From Clostridia bacterium (GTDB lineage Bacteria > Bacillota > Clostridia > Christensenellales > Aristaeellaceae): DNA of 6,241 nucleotides. Location of the stretch: positions 1 to 6,241 of the forward strand of contig CAAEEC010000358.1 in NCBI GenBank assembly GCA_900754755.1. Direction: 5' to 3'. The stretch's first letter is position 1. Every line of letters starts with the position of its first letter. Shown one piece after another: positions 1 to 6,241 of this stretch. The notes beneath the pieces were generated by a model. The model was given only the letters and a program-made list of their open reading frames with translations. It was not told the origin of the DNA and ran no database searches. Position numbers and translations under genes: made by a program.

Positions 1-443
1 ACGATCCGGAAACTTATATCTGTGCCCGCTATGGCGAGCGCGGCGTGCATTGGGACTACGATGAAAACGGCACGCCCATCAGTTTCCCCGGCTATGAAAC
101 TGTTGCCGAACGCGTGGCCATCGGCGGCCTGATCACCTTCCAGTTTGCCATGAGCGACGTCACAAGCACCTGCCTATCGACGCCCACTGGCAGGCGGCCG
201 CTCGAATACATCCAAGAAAACCTGAACTATGTCACTTCACCGATATACGTTACTGCCGCCCTGCCTTCCGCTGCGGATTACCAGGCGGAACTGGACAAAC
301 TGGCCGATGAAACCTTTGTGGACATCATCACGGGCGCACAGCCCATCGAGGCATTTGACGAAATGGTGGAAACATGGTATGCTATTGGTGGCGAGCAACT
401 TACTGAAGAGGCCAACGACCTTTACAACCCCAACAACGCATAA
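1..443 (+). CDS. ABC transporter extracellular solute-binding protein, family 1 (C-terminal 146 residues, 5' truncated)
   Basis: This is the C-terminal end of a sugar-type extracellular solute-binding protein. The reading frame is open from base 3 to the TAA at 441-443, and the N-terminus (lipobox, first lobe) lies off the window. The visible part has the tail seen in LplA/LipO-like lipoproteins of Bacillota: a YGERGVHWDYDENGTPI stretch near the start, then an ITGAQPIEAFDEMVETWYAIGG segment and a short polar end (LYNPNNA). Such proteins capture oligosaccharides or sugar derivatives at the outer membrane face and deliver them to a two-permease CUT1 importer. Permeases normally lie nearby but are not in this window. 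The substrate cannot be read from this fragment; the GH28-like gene 55 nt downstream suggests a plant-type or uronate-containing glycan, which is inference. The family call is fairly secure, the ligand unknown. Confidence 0.8.
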   Translation, partial: DPETYICARYGERGVHWDYDENGTPISFPGYETVAERVAIGGLITFQFAMSDVTSTCLSTPTGRRPLEYIQENLNYVTSPIYVTAALPSAADYQAELDKLADETFVDIITGAQPIEAFDEMVETWYAIGGEQLTEEANDLYNPNNA

Positions 444-453
444 TGCATGTTGC

Positions 454-476
454 GCCGGGCGCGTCACGCGCCCGGC
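454..476 (+). terminator. Perfect 10-bp GC-rich stem-loop after the solute-binding protein gene
   Basis: Arms 454-463 (GCCGGGCGCG) and 467-476 (CGCGCCCGGC) pair perfectly around the 3-nt loop TCA. The hairpin begins 10 nt after the solute-binding protein stop codon and ends 22 nt before the next start codon. No T-tract follows (the next bases are CTTCACC), so it is not a classical intrinsic terminator. It could be an intercistronic mRNA-stabilising or attenuating hairpin that keeps binding-protein transcript above that of the downstream gene. The structure is seen directly; the role is inferred. Confidence 0.55.
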
Positions 477-485
477 CTTCACCAC

Positions 486-492
486 AGAGGAG
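486..492 (+). promoter_or_regulatory. Ribosome-binding site deciding the start of the GH28-like gene
   Basis: AGAGGAG lies 6 nt before the ATG at 499 and directly abuts another in-frame ATG at 493. A spacing of 6 nt is workable and matches the other genes here, whereas zero spacing is not, so 499 is the preferred start. Confidence 0.75.
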
Positions 493-498
493 ATGTCT

Positions 499-1914
499 AT
501 GAGTCTGAATCCCAATGCATACGCACATCTAGAGGACGATGCCGCCATGATCCAAGCGGCGGTGGACGACGCCGCGCAGTCCGGCGAGCGCGTGGAAATT
601 CCCCGGCGCAACGCGCGCACGGGAAAGGATATCTGGATTTTGCCCCGCGCCATCCGCCTATACTCGGGCAGCACCGTCATTTTGGACAATTGCCACCTCC
701 GGTTGGCCGACGGCGCGTTCGACAACATTTTCAAGAATTCCATCGCGCGAACGGAAGAAGCCGCCCTCGTGGAAAACCGCCAATACGACATTTGCATTGC
801 CGGCATGGGAAACGCCGTGCTCGATGGCGGAAATCACAATGGCCTTGTGGAGCGCAACGCCCGGGAAAAGGGGCTTTCCACCCTGGTAAACACGCTAATC
901 CACTTCCACAACGCGCAAAGAATCGTGGTGGAAAACCTGCGCATGGTAAACGCGCGCTACTGGGGGATGACTTTCCACTTTTGCTCACACGGACGCGTAT
1001 CCAACCTGCACTTCCAATCCTGCGGGCATTGCCCCAACCAGGATGGCATCGATTTGCGCCTCGGATGCTGCGATTTCCTCCTGGAGAACATCACGGGCTA
1101 CACGCAGGACGATTCCATTGCCCTCACCTGCCTAAACGACGCGGCCATCCAAAAAGTAGCGGGTATGGACGATTCCATCCACAACGTCATCATCCGCAAC
1201 ATCGCCACCAATTCGCTGTGCGCCAACGTGCGCCTGCTGAACCACTATGGGCGCAAGCTATACAACGTCATCATCGAAAACGTCCAGTCCAGCGTGGAAA
1301 CCGACCCTGCCGCGCCCGACGCCAGCGCTTATGCCTTGCGCATGCCGGACGCGCCGAAGCTGCCGTGGGCCGTGCAGCCCGTTTACTGGACGACCTTTGA
1401 GAACCGCAACCGCCGCGCAAACGCCTGCGTGCGCATCGGCGAGAATGGCTATTTCGATCCCCACATGCCAGATTCCCAGGCCAAATTGGGCGATATGTTC
1501 AACATCACGGTGCGCAACGTGCAAACAAACGCCAAATTTGGCGTCACGTTTTCGCGCACGCTTTGTGATTCGTACATCGACAATGTGCAAATGTTCGGCG
1601 ATGGCGGCATCGCCGCCTATTTCGGCGAGGGCGAATTTGAAAATATTGCCCTTTCCAACATCAGCTATGCCCGCAACGCGCGGCCTCAAGCGGCAGATCT
1701 CGCGCCCCGCGAAGGCAATTATGGGTACGACCGCCTCGCGCCCGTGTATTTCCACCATTGTGTTGCGCGCAATCTGCGGTTTTCCGGCATCGCCGTGCCG
1801 CAAAATATGCCTGCCGCTTTCGCCGGGGAGGGCGAAATCCACGGACATTGCGAGCACATCTGGCTGCCTGAAGGCGCCCATACCGTGCTGGGCGATGGCA
1901 TAGAACTCTTGTAA
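499..1914 (+). CDS. GH28-like right-handed parallel beta-helix protein, probably intracellular glycan-active
   Basis: This 471-residue protein is probably a glycan-active beta-helix enzyme distantly related to glycoside hydrolase family 28 (polygalacturonases). The N-terminus (DDAAMIQAAVDDAAQSGERVEIPR, from about residue 13) is the usual entry to a pectate-lyase-type helix. Coil strands of the form VxxxNxxxxN then recur at about 142, 166, 193, 229, 256, 335, 359, 380 and 423. The best catalytic match is NQD at 180-182 (in NQDGIDLR), with an acidic pair D204-D205 (in QDDSIALT), corresponding to the NTD and DD motifs of GH28. The later GHG and RIK motifs are not recognisable. There is no signal peptide, and 13 cysteines suggest a cytoplasmic protein. 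It follows the solute-binding protein gene on the same strand, so an imported oligosaccharide is a plausible substrate. Fold confidence is high; activity and substrate are unknown. It could also be a lyase, an epimerase-like protein or inactive. Confidence 0.75.
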   Translation: MSLNPNAYAHLEDDAAMIQAAVDDAAQSGERVEIPRRNARTGKDIWILPRAIRLYSGSTVILDNCHLRLADGAFDNIFKNSIARTEEAALVENRQYDICIAGMGNAVLDGGNHNGLVERNAREKGLSTLVNTLIHFHNAQRIVVENLRMVNARYWGMTFHFCSHGRVSNLHFQSCGHCPNQDGIDLRLGCCDFLLENITGYTQDDSIALTCLNDAAIQKVAGMDDSIHNVIIRNIATNSLCANVRLLNHYGRKLYNVIIENVQSSVETDPAAPDASAYALRMPDAPKLPWAVQPVYWTTFENRNRRANACVRIGENGYFDPHMPDSQAKLGDMFNITVRNVQTNAKFGVTFSRTLCDSYIDNVQMFGDGGIAAYFGEGEFENIALSNISYARNARPQAADLAPREGNYGYDRLAPVYFHHCVARNLRFSGIAVPQNMPAAFAGEGEIHGHCEHIWLPEGAHTVLGDGIELL

Positions 1915-1945
1915 AAGCCAAGCGTAGCGGCTCCAGCGCCGCTTG
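1913..1945 (-). terminator. Weak candidate terminator for rsmA in the convergent gap
   Basis: The 50-nt gap 1915-1964 separates the tail-to-tail GH28-like and rsmA genes. Read on the minus strand, CAAGCG (1945-1940) can pair with CGCTTG (1924-1919), and a TTTT run follows two bases later at 1916-1913, overlapping the stop codon of the opposite gene. A competing inner stem, 1926-1931 with 1938-1943, is also possible. The outer stem is only 6 bp with a 15-nt loop and the T-run is short, so this is a weak call. No T-run suits the plus strand. Confidence 0.3.
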
Positions 1946-1964
1946 CGGACGCGCGTGGGATGCG

Positions 1965-2837
1965 CTAACCTTGCGAAGTTTCGACTCCTTCGGTCTGTTT
2001 TGCGCGCATCGCGTCGCTCAGGCGGGCGAGCGCGGCCAGTTCCACGGCTTCGCCGCGCGCCATGGGATCGATGCCCGCCGCTTCCAGCCAGGCGAGAATT
2101 TGTTCGCGCGGGGCCTGGAACGCGCGAGAAAGGTTGTTGGCCAGCGTCTTGCGCCGCATGGCGAACGCGGCGGCCAGCACGCGCAAAAACAGCGCCTCAT
2201 CCCGCGGCTGCACGGGCTTCTTTTCGTAAGGCGTAATTTGCAGCAGACGGGATTCCACGTGCGGCGGCGGCGTGAACGCGCCGGGCGGCACATCCATCAG
2301 CGATTCGCAACGGGCGCAATAAGCGATCGTGGCGGCCAGCAGGCAATATTGCGCCTCACCCACCCGCGCCATCATGCGCGCGGCGGCCTCCTTTTGCACC
2401 ATGATGGTGATGTGGGAAATGTCCAAGCCGCTTTTGAGCAGCTTCATCACCATATCCGCCGTGATGTAATACGGCAGATTGGCCACCACCGCGAACCGGC
2501 CGCCCATCAGCGCAGCCAGGTCAACTTTCAGCGCGTCGGCAAATTCGAGGCGCACGTTGGAAACGCCTGATAGCATTTCTGCCAACACGGGCGCGAGCGC
2601 GCGGTCGATTTCCAGCGCCACCACGCGGCGCGCGCGGCGCGCCAGTGCGCAGGTCAAAACGCCCGCGCCCGGGCCGATTTCCAGCACATCATCCGCCTCG
2701 TTCACGCCCGAAAGCGCCACAATGCGCGCTACGCGCTCATCATCCAGCAAAAAATTCTGTCCCAGCGTGTGTTGGAAGCGAAAGCCGTGTTTTTCCAGGG
2801 CGATGCGCGCGCGCACGCCATCCGAAATGGATTCCAT
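1965..2837 (-). CDS. rsmA: 16S rRNA (adenine1518-N6/adenine1519-N6)-dimethyltransferase RsmA (KsgA)
   Basis: RsmA uses S-adenosylmethionine to dimethylate two adjacent adenines in the 3' terminal hairpin of 16S rRNA, a late step and checkpoint in small-subunit assembly; loss gives kasugamycin resistance. The 290-residue protein has the full family layout: HTLGQNFL (23-30), SAM-binding motif I LEIGPGAGVLT (52-62), the acidic ribose-binding position in ALEID (74-78), FADALK (99-104), the catalytic NLPYYI (120-125), and VPPGAFTPPPHVES (183-196) leading into the C-terminal rRNA-binding region with RRKTLANNL (228-236). Length is typical. The ATG at 2837-2835 is supported by GAGAGG six bases upstream; the stop is TAG at 1967-1965. 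The gene sits 55 nt downstream of atpD on the same strand, but a strong terminator fills that gap, so expression probably relies on read-through or a promoter inside atpD. The assignment is secure. Confidence 0.97.
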   Translation of the reverse strand: MESISDGVRARIALEKHGFRFQHTLGQNFLLDDERVARIVALSGVNEADDVLEIGPGAGVLTCALARRARRVVALEIDRALAPVLAEMLSGVSNVRLEFADALKVDLAALMGGRFAVVANLPYYITADMVMKLLKSGLDISHITIMVQKEAAARMMARVGEAQYCLLAATIAYCARCESLMDVPPGAFTPPPHVESRLLQITPYEKKPVQPRDEALFLRVLAAAFAMRRKTLANNLSRAFQAPREQILAWLEAAGIDPMARGEAVELAALARLSDAMRAKQTEGVETSQG

Positions 2838-2840
2838 CGG

Positions 2841-2850
2841 TTTCCTCTCT
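2841..2850 (-). promoter_or_regulatory. Ribosome-binding site of rsmA
   Basis: On the minus strand AGAGAGGAAA spans 2850-2841; its GAGAGG core ends 6 nt before the rsmA ATG. It begins only a few bases after the T-tract of the upstream terminator, which leaves no room for a separate promoter between the two. Confidence 0.75.
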
Positions 2851-2854
2851 TTCT

Positions 2855-2889
2855 AAAAACGCCCGGAATCGCAGCGATCCCGGGCGTTT
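2855..2889 (-). terminator. Intrinsic terminator of the V/A-type ATPase operon
   Basis: On the minus strand, the arm 2889-2875 pairs with 2871-2857 to give a stem of about 15 bp with a 3-nt loop. The only non-Watson-Crick pair becomes G-U in the minus-strand RNA. Five T's (2859-2855) follow and partly extend the stem. The hairpin starts 3 nt after the atpD stop codon. Because the T-tract is on this strand and the plus-strand flank has only TTT followed by GG, the terminator acts on transcription coming from the ATPase genes towards rsmA. Confidence 0.88.
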
Positions 2890-2892
2890 GGC

Positions 2893-3525
2893 TTACTGGC
2901 CTTCTCGCGCGGCCATCATATCCTTCACCTTCATCAGGCGGGTGAGCGAGCCGCGCTCGTTTTCCTCCAGCTTCATGGTGATATAGCGGATGGTTTCCTG
3001 CAAATCGGGGATCATCACGTATTCCAGCGCGTTCACGCGTCGGCGGGTTTTTTCGATTTCGTCCGCCAACATATTGCAGGTTTTTTCCAATTCCGCCAGG
3101 CGAATCATATCGGGAAAGACCGCCGCCAAACTGGCGATTGCGCCATCGAGCTGGGCGGTGGTTTGCGCCAGGCCATAGCTCAACACGGTTTCTCCCGCCC
3201 GCGCCTCAATCCTAGGCACGCGGACGGACATGATGTTCGCGCTGCCCATCTGCAGTTCCACGGTGCGCGCCGGATAGAGCAGGGCGTTCTCCAGCATTTC
3301 CGCTTCCATCAATCCGCGGCACAGCGCGAATTCGCCCAGCGCGGCGGAAAGCGCCGCCTCCACCTGCTCGCGCAGCGCGGCATTTTCCCGCACGAGCCCC
3401 ACAAACTGGCGCATCATTTCATCGCGCTTGTCCTTGAGCAGCTTGTGCCCGCGCACGGCCATGGCGAGCCGCTTTTTCAGCCGCGTCAATTCCATGCGCG
3501 TGGGATTCACATTGATGCGCGCCAT
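2893..3525 (-). CDS. atpD: V/A-type ATP synthase subunit D (central stalk)
   Basis: Subunit D is the coiled-coil rotor shaft of V/A-type ATPases, the counterpart of F-type gamma. It turns inside the A3B3 head and couples ATP turnover to ion flow through the membrane ring. The 210-residue protein has the family signatures: an N-terminal NPTRMELTRLKKRL (7-20) followed by GHKLLKDKRDEM (26-37), and a C-terminal EKTRRRVNALEYVMIPDL (158-175). Both ends are predicted helical, as expected for the antiparallel coiled coil, with a shorter middle domain. Length is normal. The ATG at 3525-3523 was chosen because the protein then begins with the conserved MARINVNPTR; a longer upstream frame overlaps atpB and has no family similarity. 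The gene starts 1 nt after the atpB stop codon, with GGGGAGG 6 nt upstream inside atpB, so translational coupling is likely. It is the last ATPase gene before the terminator. Symbol ntpD is also used. Confidence 0.95.
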   Translation of the reverse strand: MARINVNPTRMELTRLKKRLAMAVRGHKLLKDKRDEMMRQFVGLVRENAALREQVEAALSAALGEFALCRGLMEAEMLENALLYPARTVELQMGSANIMSVRVPRIEARAGETVLSYGLAQTTAQLDGAIASLAAVFPDMIRLAELEKTCNMLADEIEKTRRRVNALEYVMIPDLQETIRYITMKLEENERGSLTRLMKVKDMMAAREGQ

Positions 3526-3526
3526 A

Positions 3527-4906
3527 TTACGCCTCCCCGGGCCAATACCGGTCGAGCATATCGTCGCGAATGCGCTTGAGCTCGGAGCGCGGCAGCATGG
3601 CGAGCAGTTTCCAGCCCAAATCGAGCGTTTCCTCAATGGAGCGATTGGTATCGTAGCCCTGCGACACATATTCGCGCTCGAACGCGTCCGCGAAAGCCGC
3701 GTACTTTTTATCGATGTCCGTGAGCGCCGCGTCGCCCAGAATCACGGCCAATTCCTTGGCCTCCTTGCCGCGCGAATAGGCGCTGAAGAGCTGGTTCATG
3801 GTGCTGGCGTGGTCCTCGCGGGTTTTGCCTTTGCCGATGCCCTTGTCTTTCAGGCGGGAGAGCGAGGGCAGCACGTCGATGGGCGGCTGGATGCCTTTGC
3901 GGTACAGCTCGCGCGAGAGGATGATCTGCCCCTCGGTGATGTAGCCCGTGAGGTCGGGGATCGGGTGGGTCTTATCGTCCTCGGGCATGGTGAGGATGGG
4001 AATCTGCGTGACCGAACCTTTTTTGCCGCGGATGCGGCCCGCCCGCTCGTACATGGAGGCGAGGTCGGTGTACAGATAGCCCGGATAGCCGCGGCGGCCG
4101 GGCACTTCCCGGCGCGCGGCGGAAACCTCGCGCAGGGCCTCGGCGTAATTGGTGATGTCCGTGAGGATCACCAAAACGTGCATATCCTTTTCGAAGGCGA
4201 GGTATTCGGCGGCGGTGAGCGCCATGCGCGGTGTGGCGATGCGCTCGATGGCCGGGTCGTTCGCCAGATTCATGAACAGCACAGCGCGCTCAATGGCGCC
4301 CGTGCGCCGGAAATCGCTGATGAAGAAATCCGCCTCTTCAAACGTGATGCCGATCGCGCCGAAGACCACGGCGAAATTGTCCGTCTCCTGGCTGAGCACT
4401 TTCGCCTGGCGGGCGATTTGCGCGGCCAGGTTGGCGTGCGGCAGGCCCGAGCCGGAGAACACCGGCAATTTCTGCCCGCGCACCAGCGTGTTCAGCCCAT
4501 CGATGGCGGAGACGCCGGTCTGGATGAACTCATCGGGATAATCGCGCGCGGCGGGGTTGATGGGCGCGCCGTTCATATCCAGGCGCATTTCCGGAATCAA
4601 CTCCGGGCCGCCGTCGCGCGGGCGGCCCATGCCGTCGAACACGCGGCCGAGCATGTCCATGGAAACGGCCAGTTCGATGGAATGGCCCAAAAAGCGCGCC
4701 TTGGCCGTTTCAATCGTCAGCCCCTGGGAGCTTTCAAACAGTTGCAACAGCGCCGTGTCGCCATCCACTTCCAGCACCCGGCCCAGGCGCACCTCGCCAT
4801 TTTGCTGCACGATTTCCACCAGTTCGGAATATTTCACGCCGCTCACGCCGTCCACCAGCATCAGCGGGCCGACGACTTCGCGGATGGTTGAATACTCTTT
4901 GATCAT
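3527..4906 (-). CDS. atpB: V/A-type ATP synthase subunit B (non-catalytic nucleotide-binding head subunit)
   Basis: Subunit B alternates with catalytic subunit A in the A3B3 head of the rotary ATPase and contributes residues to the A/B interface nucleotide sites. The 459-residue protein is full length. An N-terminal beta-barrel (about 1-75, [13 protein letters not shown] at 8-20) is followed by the nucleotide-binding fold. There, the P-loop position carries SGSGLPH (151-157) instead of GxxGxGKT, the hallmark of the non-catalytic B subunit. Further signatures are [19 protein letters not shown] (244-262), [25 protein letters not shown] (266-290) and [21 protein letters not shown] (346-366). The start ATG (4906-4904) has a perfect AGGAGG 6 nt upstream and lies 1 nt after the atpA stop. 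The stop TAA is 1 nt before atpD. Nothing looks damaged. In bacteria the enzyme may pump H+ or Na+; the deciding subunit is not in this window. Also called ntpB. Confidence 0.97.
   Translation of the reverse strand: MIKEYSTIREVVGPLMLVDGVSGVKYSELVEIVQQNGEVRLGRVLEVDGDTALLQLFESSQGLTIETAKARFLGHSIELAVSMDMLGRVFDGMGRPRDGGPELIPEMRLDMNGAPINPAARDYPDEFIQTGVSAIDGLNTLVRGQKLPVFSGSGLPHANLAAQIARQAKVLSQETDNFAVVFGAIGITFEEADFFISDFRRTGAIERAVLFMNLANDPAIERIATPRMALTAAEYLAFEKDMHVLVILTDITNYAEALREVSAARREVPGRRGYPGYLYTDLASMYERAGRIRGKKGSVTQIPILTMPEDDKTHPIPDLTGYITEGQIILSRELYRKGIQPPIDVLPSLSRLKDKGIGKGKTREDHASTMNQLFSAYSRGKEAKELAVILGDAALTDIDKKYAAFADAFEREYVSQGYDTNRSIEETLDLGWKLLAMLPRSELKRIRDDMLDRYWPGEA
3532..3538 (-). promoter_or_regulatory. 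Ribosome-binding site of atpD inside the atpB 3' end
   Basis: GGGGAGG on the minus strand (3538-3532) lies 6 nt before the atpD ATG and inside the last codons of atpB. Ribosomes finishing atpB would uncover or reuse this site, which fits coupled synthesis. It also fixes the atpD start at 3525. Confidence 0.75.
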
Positions 4907-4907
4907 G

Positions 4908-6241
4908 CTATTCCTCCTCCGCCAGCGCGCCGATCTGCGCGTTCAGTTCCGCCTCTATGGCGTCGAACTGCTTGAGTTCTTCTTCCGGAATGTATTTCGC
5001 GCGGCCAATGCGCTCGCGCACGGGCAGCGCAAGCAGCGCCGAAAGCGCCGCGCCCGCCTCCAAAGCCGCCTGTCCGCGCCGGTAATACGACAAAATCAGC
5101 CGCATCATGCGATATTGCTTTTCCAGCGAAGTGTAGGTATCCACTTCGTCGAACGCGTTCTGGTGCAGATAGTCCTCGCGGATGCTGCGCGCCACTTCCA
5201 GCGTCAGCCGGTCTTTCCAGCTCAGCGCGTCCACGCCCACCAGGCGCACGATCTCTTCCAGTTCGCTCTCCTCCTGCAAAATGCGCATGAATTCCTGCCG
5301 CATGCCGCTCCAATCGGGAGAGACCGCATCGTTGAACCAGCCCTCCAGCCGGTCCACATACAGCGAATAGGACTGCAGCCAATCGATGGCCGGGAAATGC
5401 CGCTTGTAGGCCAGCGAAGCGCTCAGGCCCCAGAACACCTTCACAATGCGCAGGGTGGCCTGGCTCACCGGCTCGGAAATGTCGCCGCCCGGCGGAGAAA
5501 CCGCGCCAATGGCGGAAATCGCGCCGGTGCGCCCGTCGTCGCCCAGGCATTTCACCCAGCCCGCGCGCTCATAAAATTCCGCGATGCGGCTGCCCAGATA
5601 GGCCGGATAACCCTCGTCGCCGGGCATTTCTTCCAGCCGGCCGCTCATTTCGCGCAGCGCCTCGGCCCAGCGGGAAGTGGAATCGGCCATGATGGCCACC
5701 TTATAGCCCATATCGCGGAAATACTCCGCGATGGTGATGCCTGTGTAAATCGAGGCCTCGCGCGCCGCCACGGGCATATCGGAAGTGTTGGCGATCAGCA
5801 CGGTGCGCCGCATCAGCGATTCGCCCGTGCGCGGATCGTGCAATTCGGGGAATTCCATCAGCACATCCGTCATTTCGTTGCCGCGCTCGCCGCAGCCCAC
5901 GTACACGATGATGTCCGCGTCCGCCCACTTGGCCAACTGATGCTGCACCACGGTCTTGCCGCTGCCAAACGGGCCGGGCACCGCCGCCACGCCGCCGCGC
6001 GCAATGGGGAACAGCGTATCGATCACGCGTTGTCCCGTGACCATCGGCTCATTGGGCGCGAGCTTTTCGGCATACGGCCTGCCGCGCCGCACCGGCCACC
6101 TTTGCAGCATGGGCAGCGACACTTCGCCCTGGGAAGTGAACAATTTAATGATAGGCTCCTCGATGGTCGCCTCGCCGCTGTGAATCCAGGCGACTTCGCC
6201 CTCGTAGCCCGGCGGAACCATGATCTTGTGCAAGACCACGC
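4908..6241 (-). CDS. atpA: V/A-type ATP synthase subunit A (catalytic), N-terminus off the window
   Basis: Subunit A is the ATP-hydrolysing or ATP-synthesising head subunit of the V/A-type rotary ATPase. About 444 C-terminal residues are visible; the frame runs off the right edge, and family length (near 580-590) implies that roughly 140 N-terminal residues are missing. Counting from the GTG codon at 6239, the end of the A-specific bulge/insert region (about 1-50) is followed by Walker A GPFGSGKT (89-96), the catalytic-glutamate motif GCGERGNEM (115-123), Walker B-type [11 protein letters not shown] (181-191), [15 protein letters not shown] (204-218) and [11 protein letters not shown] (248-258). 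The helical C-terminal domain ends in LAEEE. All catalytic residues are present. The GTG at 6239 is an internal valine codon, not a start. The TAG at 4910-4908 lies 1 nt before atpB. Upstream operon genes (I, K, E, C, F subunits) would be expected beyond base 6241. Also called ntpA. Confidence 0.97.
   Translation of the reverse strand, partial: VVLHKIMVPPGYEGEVAWIHSGEATIEEPIIKLFTSQGEVSLPMLQRWPVRRGRPYAEKLAPNEPMVTGQRVIDTLFPIARGGVAAVPGPFGSGKTVVQHQLAKWADADIIVYVGCGERGNEMTDVLMEFPELHDPRTGESLMRRTVLIANTSDMPVAAREASIYTGITIAEYFRDMGYKVAIMADSTSRWAEALREMSGRLEEMPGDEGYPAYLGSRIAEFYERAGWVKCLGDDGRTGAISAIGAVSPPGGDISEPVSQATLRIVKVFWGLSASLAYKRHFPAIDWLQSYSLYVDRLEGWFNDAVSPDWSGMRQEFMRILQEESELEEIVRLVGVDALSWKDRLTLEVARSIREDYLHQNAFDEVDTYTSLEKQYRMMRLILSYYRRGQAALEAGAALSALLALPVRERIGRAKYIPEEELKQFDAIEAELNAQIGALAEEE
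4913..4918 (-). promoter_or_regulatory. Ribosome-binding site of atpB inside the atpA 3' end
   Basis: The minus-strand hexamer AGGAGG (4918-4913) is a full consensus Shine-Dalgarno, 6 nt from the atpB ATG. It is formed by the codons for the acidic AEEE tail of subunit A, so the C-terminus of A and the initiation signal of B share the same bases. Confidence 0.8.

Noticed and set aside
151..443. Possible frameshift or damage in the solute-binding protein tail (unusual CLSTPTGRRPLEY stretch)
   Set aside because: The frame stays open, and family-like sequence continues on both sides up to a normal stop codon, so it looks like ordinary variation.
454..476. The GC hairpin as part of a CRISPR or REP-type repeat array
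   Set aside because: Only one copy is present in the window, and there is no spacer-repeat pattern.
229..498. A 90-residue N-terminal extension of the GH28-like protein
   Set aside because: The extension overlaps the solute-binding protein gene and runs through the hairpin. Its residues look like out-of-frame translation, and a good Shine-Dalgarno supports the ATG at 499.
447..1400. A 317-codon plus-strand frame overlapping the GH28-like gene
   Set aside because: Its product is dominated by R, P, H and G, and it overlaps the frame that shows the beta-helix motifs and has the Shine-Dalgarno. It is a frame shadow in GC-rich DNA.
2915..2920. TATGAT on the minus strand inside atpD as a possible -10 box for rsmA
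   Set aside because: No acceptable -35 hexamer lies 16-18 nt upstream, and the bases are explained by conserved subunit D codons.
3526..3669. A 48-residue N-terminal extension of subunit D
   Set aside because: It overlaps the 3' end of atpB, is unlike the family, and the conserved MARINVNPTR start has its own Shine-Dalgarno.
3428..4891. A 487-codon open frame on the plus strand opposite atpB
   Set aside because: It is the antisense of a clearly conserved gene. Its translation is low-complexity and rich in H, A, R and G, as expected from the reverse of GC-rich codons, with no recognisable domain.

Overview
The window shows a GC-rich bacterial chromosome with two convergent gene blocks. A bacterial A/V-type (archaeal-like) rotary ATPase, a lipoprotein-type sugar-binding protein of the kind common in gut and soil Bacillota, strong purine-rich Shine-Dalgarno sequences, and ATG starts spaced 6 nt from them all point to a Clostridia-like member of the Bacillota. 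This is an inference from gene content; no rRNA gene or other phylogenetic marker beyond rsmA is present.

Plus strand, left block (1-1914): the 3' end of an ABC-transporter extracellular solute-binding protein (family 1), a perfect 10-bp GC-rich hairpin, then a 471-residue right-handed beta-helix protein distantly like glycoside hydrolase family 28. Together they look like the tail of a carbohydrate uptake and breakdown cluster: the binding protein would capture an oligosaccharide outside the cell, and the beta-helix protein, which has no visible signal peptide, would act on it inside.

Minus strand, right block (1965-6241, transcribed right to left): V/A-type ATPase subunits A (N-terminus off the window), B and D, in the classical A-B-D order. 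They are packed with 1-nt gaps, and each downstream ribosome-binding site lies inside the end of the gene before it. A strong intrinsic terminator follows atpD. Immediately after its T-tract come the ribosome-binding site and start of rsmA (ksgA), the 16S rRNA adenine dimethyltransferase. The two blocks meet tail to tail across 50 nt (1915-1964) holding at most a weak terminator.

The ATPase subunits and RsmA keep their family motifs and look ordinary. The points most worth a second look are the divergent GH28-like protein, the hairpin in front of it, and the position of rsmA directly behind a terminator with no room for a promoter. I see no CRISPR array, mobile element, tRNA, rRNA or evident new multi-gene system.
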